From: Aplysia californica | Lineage: Eukaryota > Mollusca > Gastropoda > Aplysiida > Aplysiidae | DNA: 64,000 bases | Assembly: GCF_000002075.1 (NCBI RefSeq) | Contig: NW_004797283.1 | Location: 2,480,474-2,544,473, forward strand | Direction of reading: 5' to 3' | Shown here: positions 46,619 to 64,000 of the stretch, piece after piece | Layout: every line of letters starts with the position of its first letter | Position numbering within the stretch: position 1 is the stretch's first letter | Notes under the pieces: model-generated | Databases searched by the model: none | Seen by the model: only the letters and a program-made list of their open reading frames with translations | Told to the model about the DNA's origin: nothing | Position numbers and translations under genes: made by a program

Positions 46619-46767
46619 AACTAGAAAGACTTGCTGGTGACTTTTTGGCTGGATGATGCATCCTTCATGATAAACCATTCATGATTAAAATATTTCTTTT
46701 GCTTTCCATCCACAAAAGGGATGCCAAAATTCTGCTGTTTGATGTGGTCCCAGTCTGTTTGTTTTAG

Positions 46768-47150
46768 TAGAGGTTTTATGGCTCTTGCAACTGCCTAAGG
46801 TTTTATGAGCGCCAAGAGATGGATGTCAACAGAGAAGTCCTTACAGGGAATCAGACTTACTCTACTCACTTCTCTAACTTCAACAGCACAAAGTCTGCTT
46901 CAACTAACAAGGCACTCTGGAAAAAGCAGATGACAAGAGTGTGACAAACATACAAAAGAAGTAGAGGAAAATGAATATAGTAAGGATTAGGAAAGAAAAA
47001 TCAGCAGTTCCCTTTTGCAGTTCAGGCACAGTTGTGAGCATGACATTGATGAATCAGCAAATTTACAATTACAGTTCTACAGTGCATTAGAACATGGTTA
47101 ATGTCCCCCCTTTTGGAATGGCTTAAAGACACTTCAGTCAGTAGCACCGC
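46768..47150 (-). repeat. SINE family D, copy 3
   Basis: AGAGGTTTTATGGCTCTTGC, GAGCGCCAAGAGATGGATGT and GGATTAGGAAAGAAAAATCA: a near full-length relative of 24250-24640, in the same orientation. Confidence 0.65.
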
Positions 47151-48117
47151 CCCGGGAGGTGTGGTCCCAGTCTCTTGGTGAGCTTTGCTTCACGTAATAA
47201 AGAATTGAAGTGAATTTCCCAAAGTATTCTACTCGATACAATGCTGCATTGAAGAATAAACATTAGATTCCCATTTTTTAAAATTACCTCAACTCGCTGA
47301 AGCAATACAAAGGCGCTTGCTTCATTGGTTGTCTGATATCCACACACAGAACACAAGTGTTCATAGTACACAAGAGACTAACAGTTATTACGCTCAAAAC
47401 TTCATTGAAATAAAAACACATAGCCTAAGCCCGATGACAATCATCACAGTAACACGGCTTAACCAAAGAAAACAAAGATAGCTGAGGGGAAAAAAGAGGG
47501 GAGGAGGAGGAGGCGTACTCAGTCTGCACTTTGGCCTGGACCCCCAAGGGTGTGCAAATTTGGTGTCAACAGTCAAGTGCGTGATGCCTATTCATGTGAC
47601 GCAGTGCAGCTTCAGCCCCAGAGCCTAACAGATCCATCAGTTGCTTTGTCCCGGCCTTGAACCGTGCAAGGTCAAGATCCCAGTGATTTTCATTTGGTGG
47701 GAACTTAAGCGCTGGGGCTCAAGGGACAAACCAATGAAATTTCATTCTCTGCAATGGAAGAGGCACCAGATTGGACGGAGCTATAAAGTCGCAATAATAG
47801 TAGTAGACACACAGTCCAATCAGACCACTTTCGAGTTGTTATGCCTCCGAAGTTTTGTTTGGGTGTTGGTGGATTTTTGCTTTTTATCGATCTTTTGTTC
47901 CTTAACAAATTTTGGGGTGAAGGAAACTAGGTGGGTCTGAAGCTGCAAGCCCCATCCAACAAGACGTCGCAGATGGTGAGCAGTCGTCAGTTAGTGCTGG
48001 GAAAAAATAAGACATGAAAGACAGAAATAACAGAGAGAAAGAAAAAAAGTAGCACCTACCAGTGACACTATCAGAGGACCAGGGCTTAATTAATGATTAA
48101 AATTGTGGGTGCATGTT

Positions 48118-48216
48118 TAGTTTTAGTAAGAGGCACCAAGAGTTTTATGGCACTTGCAACACAATTTGGTCATACAAGTTCCAAAGATAGGAAATGTTAT
48201 TATTAATATAGAGTAA
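48118..48216 (-). repeat. SINE family B fragment
   Basis: AAGAGTTTTATGGCACTTGC, ATTTGGTCATACAAGTTCC and AAAGATAGGAA, then truncated. It adjoins the 5' edge of the LINE fragment. Confidence 0.55.
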
Positions 48217-48659
48217 TTCATACATGTGTACTAAAGAAGAAATTTAGTTTCAATAAGAGTCAAGTAGAGAACAAATTGCAAACAGAAACACTGATAAAAG
48301 TATATGGAAAGAAGAGAATTGGGAGAGGATACATTAAAGGAACACCATGGTGGAATGACAGCGTCAAAGAGGCCATCAAAGAAAAGAAGAAACTTTTTCA
48401 GAAATGGATAAAATCCAGGGACGAAAACGACTACACGCAATACAGAGTGGCAAGAAGGAACTGCAAAAGAATTGTTAGAGCATCAAAAAATGAATCTTGG
48501 AGAAAATATGGAGAGCACCTAAGCAAACTGCGCCATAAATCACCACGTGACTTGAACAGGAGTGTAAAATCAAAAAGGCTCAGAGAAGAACCGTATGACC
48601 CAACAATTATTAATTAATGACAAAACAGGAAACCCCTTTATCGACAGCTCCAAAATTAA

Positions 48660-50280
48660 ATCTAAACTCGCACAAAAAAAAGTCAAAGAACAAAAATTCG
48701 AATAAAGATAACTGAAGAACATTTTAACCGAATTTATTCATTTTTTCACAAAAGAGACTTTCGACTCTCTAGATTAAGTGTGAACAATTTCACATTTCAA
48801 CAACAACGAGAAGTTTATGTAAAATGAGTTTAAGTCACACTGGTCGGATTTCAAAAGTCTGAACAGCCAAAGTTCTTCATGAACATTGTCAATAGTGGAT
48901 GTAGCCACTCCGTTTGATCAAACACTGGGCAAAGCGTCGATGCATTGACAGGACATGCCTTCGGAGAACTTGTTGGGGTAGGTTCTGCATTCCTGGACGA
49001 AGTAGCCCAAGAGTTGTTGAAGGTTTTGTGCAGGAGGGTGATTGTCCCTTATCCACCGGTCAATGTGATCCCAAAATGTTCTCTGTTGGGTTCAAATCCG
49101 GAATACAAGCTGGTCAGTCCATGCAGGTGACAGCTCGCTGCTGCAGGAAGTCCCCCACGATGCGTGCGCGATATGGCGTTACGTTGTCGTCCTGCAGTAC
49201 AGCCTGGGGTCCAATCTGCTTCAGGAGAGGAACAGCAAGGGGACGCAGGATTTCCTCCCTGTACCTAGCCGAGGTCAAATTGCCCTGTTTATGGCACACG
49301 GGGTCCTGTGGGGAGCTGAGAAGCCTCCCTACACCAGAACGGACCCTGCAAAGTAGGGCGCCATCTGCTGGATGCACTCAGGGTGGAACAGCTCTCCTCG
49401 GCGCCTCCAGACGTGGGCTCGCCTGTCTGGATACAGCAAGTTGAATCTGGATTCGTTCGAGAAGACTACCTGGCCCCACTGACATTGTGTCCACTGTGAA
49501 TGATGAGCAGGCCACGCCCGACGAGCTGCTTTGTTGGGTGGCGTGTGCCTTGGGCGCCTGGCAGGGACACGAGAAACGAACTTGGTTCTACGGATACGGT
49601 TCCTTACCGTCTCCTCGCTCTCGTTGACATTGGCTGTCACCCGCAGTTGGTCCCTGATGCCGTTTGCAGTGGTGGTTCGTGACATCATGGCCTGTTTGAC
49701 GATGAACCGGTCGAAGCTGTTGTTGGTCAAACGGGGTGGCCCTGGTCGAGGCCTGTCCTGGACCTTTCAGGTCGCTTGCCATTGTTCTTGCAGCATCTAT
49801 ATGACTTATGGACACACCCCAAGTCGATGTGCAACAACTGGGAACGTGGAGCCGTCTTGGAGCCAGGTAAGGGCTCGTCCTCTGTCGACGTCAGGCAGCG
49901 AGTGTTGTTGGACCATCGTGTTGTAATGAAACATGGCACAAAAACGCTGGCTTATAAAGGGTTGTAAGTGAGCAATATTCACAGCTAAGACATTTGTTTA
50001 GCACGTGCCAAGGTTAGTTTTAGCTAACAGTCCCTATGCCAATGTTGCTGAGTCAGAGAAATTTAGCTCATTTTTCGTCCGTGTTTCAGAATGCCCTGCG
50101 CCGTCGCTATGAAGCTGGTGCTTGCAAATTTGCCGTACAGGCAAACTGTGTCTAGTCGTCAGTGCGTGTGCCAAGTTTGGTTGACTGATCATAACGTGTA
50201 TGTGGTGAGATATATTGAAGTTTGAATTTGATAGGTGAAAACACAAGCTGTTCCTTGACTTTTTTTGGGCGAGTTTAGAT
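48660..50280 (-). mobile_element. Tc1/mariner-like transposon inserted in the LINE
   Basis: Inverted ends TCTAAACTCGCACAAAAAAA (left) and, from the right, TCTAAACTCGCCCAAAAAAA enclose 1.62 kb that is absent from the LINE reading frame on either side. A clear TA duplication is not visible. The interior encodes a Tc1-type transposase on the minus strand. Confidence 0.8.
48890..49830 (-). pseudogene. Tc1-like transposase, inactivated
   Basis: Minus-strand blocks are SDLKGPGQASTRATPFDQQQ; FDRFIVKQAMMSRTTTANGI; RDQLRVTANVNESEETVRNR; PPNKAARRAWPAHHSQW; VVFSNESRFNLLYPDRRAHV; WRRRGELFHP; NLTSARYREEILRPLAVPLL; LQDDNVTPYRARIVGDFLQQ. This is the HTH plus DDE order of Tc1. The first catalytic Asp (normally FSDESRF) is Asn, and frame changes separate the N-terminal, central and C-terminal parts. 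The second catalytic Asp (QDDN) is kept. Confidence 0.8.
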
Positions 50281-50371
50281 GGAAGGAATATTTTTCAGAA
50301 CTCTTGAACACCACTCAAAGGCAAACAAAGAATTCCAACCAAGTTACCCAGAGGAAGAAGAACCAACCGTC

Positions 50372-50583
50372 TTAGTTTTCGTTTTAGTAGAGGTTTTACG
50401 GCGCTCGCAACTGCATAAGATCATATAAGTGCAGAAGATTAGAGGTGTTACAAGAGAGTAACAAACACAAAAAAAGAAGGAGGGGAGATCAGGACGATAG
50501 ATGTTTGATAGGAAAGAAGGAGCAAACCACACCAGAGCACCCGCCAACCACCCACAACCAACCAACCAACCAACCAACCAACC
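50372..50583 (-). repeat. SINE family B inserted in the LINE
   Basis: AACCAACCGTC (50361-50371) and AACCAACCATC (50584-50594) flank it as an 11-base target duplication, and the LINE frame (EPT / PTILPSEV) continues across. The + strand shows TTTTACGGCGCTCGCAACTG first. A (CCAA)n run at about 50555-50590 has expanded at the far edge. Confidence 0.75.
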
Positions 50584-52084
50584 AACCAACCATCCTACCA
50601 TCAGAGGTCAGACAAGCAGTTAAAACCAGCCCAAAAAACAGAAGTGCAGGAATAGATGAGCTCACCACGGAGAGCATCCTAGCATGTGGTGAAACTGGAA
50701 TAACTTGGCTCACTAAAATCTTCCAGAAAGCATGGACAGAAAGAAAAGTTCCCGGCGACTGGCAAAAAGCGGTCATAGTACCAATCTGGAAGAAGAAAGG
50801 TAGCAAGAGAGACTGTGGAATGTATAAAGGCATTTCACTGCTAAGCCATGGGGGCAAGATGTTCGCCGAGATACTGGAATGTCGAACAAGACACAAAATT
50901 GAACCATTTCTGCGTGAGGCCTAAATAGGTTTTAGAAAGGGAACAGGATGCACCGACGCAATATTTGCCCTACGACAAATGTGCGAAAGGGTAATAGAAC
51001 ACAACGGGGAACTAAATATAGTATTTATCAACCAGGATAAAGCGTTCGACAGAGCGAACAAAAACAAGCTATGGAAAGAACTCGAAAACAACACCGTAAG
51101 AGGCCAACTTCTAGATAACATCCGTGCCAATTACGAGAACGACATAAGTACAGTAAGAAAGTCGGAGGGATTCACAGAATGGTTCGAGATAACATCCGGA
51201 GTAAGACAAGGTTGTGTCCTATCACCATTACTATTTATCATATATATGGATATAAATAAAAAAGAGGCCCACACAGAACCAGACGCCCTAAACAAATTAC
51301 TCTTCGCTCATGACCAAAGCCTTACACACAAAGATGAAAAAAGTCTCCAACACCACACCACCAGATTAAACAAAGGATGTAACAACTACAACATGAAGAT
51401 CAACATCAACAAAACAGAGACAATGAAAGTATGCAGAAAGCCAGGACCATTCAGAATACACATCAACAGCAACAGTCTCAGACAGGTCCAAGAATTTAAG
51501 TACTTCGGAAGTATATTCACAGAGGATGGGCGATGGAACAGAGAAATTGAAACACGAGTACAAAAGGCCAATAATGTCAGTTACCAGCTTACTCCACTAC
51601 TGAAACATCCTAACATCCCCATGACAACAAAACTCAAAATGACCAAAACCATATTCATCCCAACACCCACCTATCAATGCCAAACATGGACCACCAACAA
51701 GACATTAGAGCAAAGAATTACAACAAGTGAGATGTGATGCCTTAGAAAAGCAGTAAAAAAGACCAGGCGAGACAAAATCAGAAACTCAGTAATCAGAGAA
51801 ATGGTGGGCACAAATGATGTCATGCATCACATCCAACACCAAAGAATCAAATAGTTCGGACATCTCATGCGATTACCAACACACCATCCAGCACAACGTG
51901 CCTACAACAAAATATTCGATGGCAACAAAGCTAAAGGGCGACCGAGAAGACCTGGATAGATGGAGTCAGGGAAACACTAACCACTCATGGCATCCCCGTG
52001 ACCCAAGCTCTCCGGCTGGTGACAGAGAGACGTCTCTTTCTTCCCGCGACACCCAAAAGGGTATAATGGCGTATAAAAGTTTTT

Positions 52085-52545
52085 TAAAAGTAAGAGTCAA
52101 GAGTTTTGTGACACTTGAAACACAAATTGGTAAAAAAAAGTGCCGAAGATAGGAGGTGCTACTAGAGAGTAACATACAAAAAAGAGGAGGAGAGATATAG
52201 ACGATAGATGTTTTAGATTTAGTAAGAGTTTTACGGCACTTGCTACACAATAAGGTCATATAAGTGCCAAAGATTAGAGGTGTTACAAGGGAGTAACAAA
52301 AACAAAAAAGGAGGGGAGATAAAGACGATAGATGTTTGATAGGAAAGAAGAATCAAACCACACAAGAGCACCCACCAACCACCCACAGAAAGATGTTTGA
52401 TACAAAATGAAGAGCAAACCACACCAGAGCACCTGCCAACTACCCACAAAGAAAAAAAGAGATAAGGGTGATAGATGTTTGATAGGAAAGGAACAAACCA
52501 CACAAGAGCACCCACCAACCATCCACATGTGTGTAGGAAAGAAAA
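52085..52545 (-). repeat. cluster of family-B SINE copies
   Basis: At least two tail-bearing copies (tails near 52097-52145 and 52220-52270) and partial bodies repeating CAAACCACACAAGAGCACCC and GATGTTTGATAGGAAAGAAG at about 52340, 52395 and 52470. Serial insertion or tandem duplication directly after the LINE end. Confidence 0.65.
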
Positions 52546-52659
52546 CTTTTTGTTTTTTAATTGATAAAAAAGAAATAGGCATTGTCCTTGATGGGTAATA
52601 CTCTGCAGCGCAAAGGAGAAGTAAATAAGTCTACAACAAACAAGTATACAAATTCAAAA

Positions 52660-55600
52660 CAGGCATGAAAGTATGAAAAATATTTTATTGAAATACGAAG
52701 CAAGAGAAACTAGCCAAATGAATTGTGCAACAAACAAAAATGAACAAGGAACTGCTCAACCATTGCTATTTGCAATACTCAAGACGAGGAACAATCTACT
52801 CCTAATAAAAGCTTTGGAAATGAGTTGTAATTGGTAACAGGACAGTAAATAGTTCTGAAATACTTAATTGTAGCTGATTAAATAACAAAGCCATCAGGCG
52901 CCGGGTCACACATCTGAGACTGCAGTCAGTGTTCAGAATGCAAGAGGCTTAGTGCTGACAGTTTATTACAATCAAACTCGTAACTTTGTACAGGACCTGA
53001 CAACTTATGACACAAAGACTTTACAGTTGGAATTCTACTGACACTTTTCTGAATTGTCTCTACATTTAAGGGACCTGATACAGCAACTTTCAACTCTAAA
53101 AATTCTTAAATAATCAGACATAAATACACCTCTGTCACTTATTTATATAATAACAGTGCCAGTGCTGTTATTTTTTTTATTTGTTTGTTGGGTTTTTTTA
53201 ATAAACATTCTCTCACAGGTAAAAAGAAAAGAAAATCATCTTGCCTACATCTTTCTTTTCCATTTATTTGTTTTGAAAAAGTCTACACAGACAAAAGGAA
53301 AGGCCTCCAGCTGTTCTCTATCAGAGACACATGGAGAAGACAAAACGACAATGGAGAGTTTGGGGCCTTTAGCTTCCCCGTGGAGTACAGAAATATCCAA
53401 TTATTGTTAGTTACAAAAGAAATAAGCAACACAGAGCACTATTGCATATGGATATCTTTGTTCCTTTTTCTTCATGTTGTAAAAGAAGGTATACATGAGA
53501 TATGACACTCCTGGACATTTTTCTCATTAAAACATCAATAGGTTTGGATTTACAATTAAAAGAGAGGCAACTATCTACATAAAAATCAAGCATAAATTAG
53601 AAGCCTATCATATAAAAGTGAACTTTATAGAGAAAAAAAAAGGATGAGGGATCAAAATTGATAAGGATAAACTAATTGACGGAGTCGAACACAATCATGA
53701 TTTCTTCTGATAGACAAAAGTAAACACATCAATCTAGCAATCATGCCAGTAGCAATTTTGAGCTTTCAGTCATATTTTGTAAGGACCAATAGATTTAGAA
53801 TAACCAAGAACCAAGATGAGTATGGTAAACAATGGAATGTACAAATATAAAGAGCTTCTGGCTTAATTAATCCTATGGTAAAACGATTTCCCCTTTGATG
53901 TCACCATGACATACTAGCATGTTTGCGCATAGCAGTCCAATCAACAAGTGGCACTACTTCATAGAGTTTTCTTTTGTTCGCTAAGCAAAGTGAGTAACAA
54001 TAATTGGTCACGTGCATACTTTTACAGACATGGTCAAGTCCTACAGCCAAATAAGTTTTGTGAAATTGCATTCGTTACAACACAAAGATAAAGAACATAT
54101 CTCTATTTAAACTGTGTAAATCAAAACATCAAATACTTATAAAATCTACTATTTGCATATAGTCCTTCTGAAAAAAATATTTATACGAAATAACTGCAGA
54201 AATGTACTTTTTAAAAGATGCATTCAAACTTAAGTAAATGCATTTAAACATCATTTACATAGTCAGACAAAATCCTGACACTCTCACACACTCATTCTTC
54301 TTATACAAACACAAACGATCTACCAATTGTACATTTGACATAAACATGAACACACAGGCAAACGAACCACATCAATGTCTCAATATCTTTAGGATTCTTT
54401 AACAAGAACAATAAAACAATGCAAAATTTCATGAACAGCATAAGTCAATAAGACGAAATATGAAGTCCAAACAATTTTGAAACTACTTTTCGCCTGTTTT
54501 ACTCCCATTCATGTAGACAAAATAGATATACATAAGAAAGTAAGTTCCCCGCGTCACAGTTCACTCAGATATGTTACAGGAAGAGATGCGCCACAACCCT
54601 TTATCCAAGTCACCCACATACTCTAAACAATAAAAGAAAGTTTTTGTTTGAACACTTCGGTTTTTTTTATTCAGAGCACTTATTTTTCCAAAACAGCAAA
54701 ATCTGAGAGTAACACACTGCAATAATCTAAAAATTGTTTTAATTTTTGCCTGCCTGAGCCAAATCGCATTTTCACGGTAGTTTGCATAGGGTTCAGAAAG
54801 GGAACAAAAATATGTTCTTTACTTTAACAAAACGGCTGCATAAAAAATCATAATTCTATCACTGACAAGGACGGCCTTCATGAGATGTTAAGAGGGGCTT
54901 CAGGATCTCAGAGAAAAGTTCCAGCCTGCTTAGCTTGGCTCACAAAGCGATTACTTGGACAAACATAAGATATATAAAGATGGAAAAGTAAAAGATAGCC
55001 AGTGTGAGTTCACTGTTTGTCTGACCCAAGTTGAAAAGAGGACAGTGTTCACATGAGTTTCTCAACAACAAAAGAAGAAGAAAAATTTGTTTAATTTATG
55101 TTTTCAGTAGCTGGTGGTGACAGCATATCAGAACCAATGTACATCTGGGCAACACATTTTCCCAGAAGTTACTCAAACAATGCACCAGAGCACAGCAAGG
55201 TTCATGGAGCATGCCCATATATATCAAAAACACACTTGTGGGCAGGCAAGCAGCTTGGATACATCACAATTTCAATATCATTTCAGGTGAAAACAGGAGA
55301 ACACGTTCCCTTGTGGTCTCTGGCCCTCTTCTTCCAGACAGCTGACGGAGGTCAGAGTCTCCCCTTGTTTTGGGTGAATTGTCCAGAAACTCCCAGCCTC
55401 AACCTTGAATACTTCAAAACAACCGCTATGCCAAGTTAAAATGAACCAAAAAAACAAAAACAACTCAGAAGCAGCTTTCTAAAACATAAACCCTTTGATT
55501 CCATTAATAGATATCCCCCCCCCAAAAAAAAACCCAACTTCCGCCTGCACAGTGTACAAAAAAATAATTGGTCTCCATCTAAGAAAGGGCTCTCTAAAAG

Positions 55601-56539
55601 AGAGGCTCTTCCTCGCAAGATGTCCTATAAAAGACACAAAAATAAACTTTAATATCTACACCGTTAACAAAAGTGAAGTCCAAACAAAGAGAATACACTG
55701 TAGAAAAACACATCTCGTGTACAAATGAAGAACATCAAAAACAAATATCTTGTATATAAAATACAACACAATAACCATTTCATATAACCCTATGGTGATG
55801 CAAAAACTGTGCAGCGATTTCACAAATTAGCAAAGTCTCAGAAGAATTTGGCCCAGAGAGAATAGAACAAGGCTTATTAGAGACTCAAGTTATGATTCAA
55901 ATCATACCAAATAGCATAACTGTACTGGAGAGAGAGCTGTTGCACACCAAGATCATAACCCACTTTCATACCACAAGTGAGAAGAACACTGTTATGTCAC
56001 TTGTTAAGACATATATATATGCATGCAGAGGACCTGCAATAACACCTGGACATCTAAAGGCAACTTTATAGGACCAGACAACGAGATAAACAAAAATGAT
56101 GGAAAAATCGCTTGCAGTCACGAAGTCATGCTCTTCAAGCCCACAAAAAAACTTTGGACATCACGGATTCTCCACTAATCACTACATTTGTTCTCCTCCC
56201 AATCACTACATTGAATGCTTCTAAGGATAATGTTTCTCCTCGTATCCTTACATCCAGAACATCTGACAATGATGTTGTTTCTCCATTCATTTTTACATTT
56301 TTTTAGCATCATAAGGTATTGTTGTTTCTCCTCTTGTCAGCACATCACAAAGTTCTTAACGACACTGTTGTACTTTTATGTCATCCCCTTTCCCTTTCAT
56401 CTTTTCACGTTACAAGCACACCCAGACTTTCACACTTGATGATGGTGTTCAGGTAGTCCAGATCATTCTCATTGTATGTGTGGCCGGTGCAACACGGTGC
56501 TGATGGCATCATGATGATCCTGACTACTCCAGCCGCACT
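52660..56539 (-). other. probable 3' UTR of the GPI-anchored protein gene
   Basis: Repeat-poor, AT-rich sequence downstream of the stop at 56542-56540. The first good minus-strand AATAAA (TTTATT at 52683-52688) fits a cleavage site near 52665. That would give a 3' UTR of about 3.9 kb. No exon-like frame was found on either strand. A 113-codon plus-strand frame at 55098-55439 has no recognisable domain. Confidence 0.45.
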
Positions 56540-62587
<6,048 letters not shown>

Positions 62588-64000
62588 CTGCAAAATTCAG
62601 AAATAAAGTTTGAACAGTATTTTTTTTAATGGGAAGTTGCATCTCCGGAATCTGCGATCGTAGTTAAAACGCGCCGTCAAATAAGAGCTTAAAGATGCAC
62701 CATATTTCATCTGCAGACTACATACACACAGTCACATTCCGAGGTGGTCTTTCAGAAATTAAGCATCGTCAAGACATTCACAATATTTCCGCTATTCACA
62801 GTAATTCGAAGCTAGGTGAAACTATTGGAATGCCATGTGTTTATACAGACAATGGATTTTCGTCTTTTTTTTTTTTCACGCTTCATAAAATGCATAATAT
62901 ATGGAAAAGGACAGGAAAGGTGGAGGGGTGGTGTTCGTGCCCGTCTCTACAGGATCAGGCGTCAAACCAATGGTAAGAACCAGGAGGTGTTCGACGCAGA
63001 TTATACTCTAAAATAGCTATGAGAGAATTTTGAGGTGGCCTCTCAGAAACTAAGCAATGTAACGAGTCAACAAAGACATTCTATCCTATCTCCCTCACCC
63101 CAATCAGCCGCAAATGAGTATAGCAATCAGCGGAGACAAAAATAATAGTAACGTGTGCCCAATATGTTACAATGAGTAGAATTGAGTTGCGTAAATCGGA
63201 GGAAAGACATGGGGAAACAACTTAGTCGATGACAAATCAAAACAACAATGACTAGATTGTAGACTGTTTAGTTTTAGTACCAGTTTTGGTGCACTTGCAC
63301 CATAAACATGTCATACAAGTGCCGAAGATTAGGGGTAGGCCTATTTCTAATAACTTACAAATAAAAGAAGGAGGAAATAAGGAAGATATATGTTGGATAG
63401 GAAAGAAGAAGAAAGCCACATCAAAGCACCTGCCAATCAACCACGACAAGATTTCGCTAGGTACAGATTAGGATTTATAGCAAAAGTGGACAAACAGAAG
63501 TAAAAGGTACAGAAAGCAACCACCAGAGCGCCCACTAACCGCCTACACTGACAACTTTCACTGTAACTAATTGACCGCCCAGAATGGCTAAAAACAGCAG
63601 CACCTCTCATGTAGATGCAGCCTGGAGTGAGTACTACCACAGATGATGAGACCATGGACTAAGAAGACAAGACAACACCCTGACCTATGTTACGATGTCA
63701 TGCATCTGGATATGAGAGGGTGTGGGAGAGCGGTTGTGCGCGTGTAGGGGTGGAGGAGATAACAACAGGTAAGAATGACAACACCGGCAAACGCCACAGC
63801 CAACAGCTCTCCACAGATATAAGCTATTGTCTGTAAAGCGCCACACAACATAGGTCTACAGAAACAAGCAGCTAAACAAAAGTATTCGTGTTTTAGAGAG
63901 AAAACTTGGAACAATTCTGACAAAGGATAAACAAATCGGCCCAGATCCAGAATTTTTTCAGCTATGGTTTCTTTAAATAATATAAATGTATATATTTCAG
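62588..64000. other. probable intron, upstream side of the GPI-anchored protein gene
   Basis: Contains a local direct repeat (GAGGTGG(T/C)CT(T/C)TCAGAAA near 62742 and 63032) and a family-B SINE at 63270-63545. No further exon was recognised before the window ends. Confidence 0.45.
63270..63545 (-). repeat. SINE family B
   Basis: TTTTAGTACCAGTTTTGGTG, ATGTCATACAAGTGCCGAAG, ATGTTGGATAGGAAAGAAGA and AGCACCTGCCAATCAACCAC follow family order on the reverse complement. The body is partly duplicated (AGAGCGCCCACTAACCGCCT). Confidence 0.6.

Larger units (their letters stand above)
48236..52075 (+). mobile_element. LINE (non-LTR retrotransposon), 5'-truncated and interrupted
   Basis: The ORF2 linker reads GTPWWNDSVKEAIKEKKKLF at about 48335. 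The text LINDKTGNPFIDSSKIK then stops where a Tc1-like element begins, and resumes as WKEYFSELLNTT at 50280. A SINE splits it again at 50372-50583. The RT domain follows: AGIDELTTES, VPIWKKKGSKRDCG, GFRKGTGCTDAIFALRQ, NIVFINQDKAFDRANKNKLW, SGVRQGCVLSPLLF, and FAHDQ where the catalytic FADD motif should be. The end reads RPRRPW..TLTTHGIPVTQA near 52000. One in-frame TAG (50922-50924), the missing Asp in FADD and several later frame changes show that it is dead. The endonuclease domain is absent. Confidence 0.85.

Noticed and set aside
55098-55439. 113-codon plus-strand open frame
   Set aside because: Lies in the presumed 3' UTR of the minus-strand GPI gene, with no domain or matching exon.
63983-64000. 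Pyrimidine-rich TATATATTTCAG at the window edge as a plus-strand splice acceptor
   Set aside because: The window ends there, so no exon can be tested.

Overview
This is eukaryotic nuclear DNA: split genes with GT-AG introns, very long introns, many microsatellites, and dense SINEs, LINEs and DNA transposons. The gene content and repeat style suggest a lophotrochozoan, most likely a gastropod mollusc. That is inference; no marker here fixes the species. A 100-N scaffold gap lies at 19154-19253. I saw no viral or LTR element, CRISPR array or rRNA, and no intact tRNA gene.

Host genes, left to right. (1) + strand, 2548-2933: last coding exon of a rolling-stone-like multi-pass membrane protein. 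(2) - strand, 15977 down to 6843: three exons of an NR2C2AP (TRA16) orthologue, with an 8.3-kb intron full of DNA transposons; its short first exon was not found. (3) + strand, 23844-28304: a UPF0235/DUF167 (C15orf40-like) gene in four exons. (4) + strand, 33836-44639: a mitochondrial FAST-kinase-domain (FASTKD) RNA-binding protein, nine exons, about 633 residues, one exon a 51-bp in-frame cassette. (5) - strand, 62587 down to 56540: the C-terminal exons of a GPI-anchored surface protein, including an 18-bp microexon, with a 3' UTR of roughly 3.9 kb running to about 52.66 kb. NR2C2AP and the UPF0235 gene are head to head; the GPI gene converges on the FASTKD gene. Nothing suggests that the five genes act in one pathway.

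The most interesting material is in the repeats. Two neighbouring DNA transposons (8003-11681 and 12075-14253) carry degenerate copies of the same little-studied transposase-like protein (DSDRCGYQYRN / HTQME...HS motifs). Both begin with TATCGCT. Both carry seven copies of a ~20-bp subterminal motif in the same order, orientation and nearly the same spacing, yet the motif sequence is different in each. From 17347 to 20083 lies a composite foldback element built of CGGTAACCGG-type units. It contains a 333-bp tandem duplication and captured LINE reverse-transcriptase tail fragments, and it abuts the assembly gap. Antisense in a FASTKD intron (39260-38265) lies an ORF resembling the N-terminal zinc-binding part of RAG1, split by a single TGA. 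At 48.2-52.1 kb a LINE is interrupted by a Tc1-like transposon and by a SINE. At least three SINE bodies share one 3' tail. Many small TIR elements (hAT, pogo-like, TA- or TAA-flanked MITEs) fill the introns.
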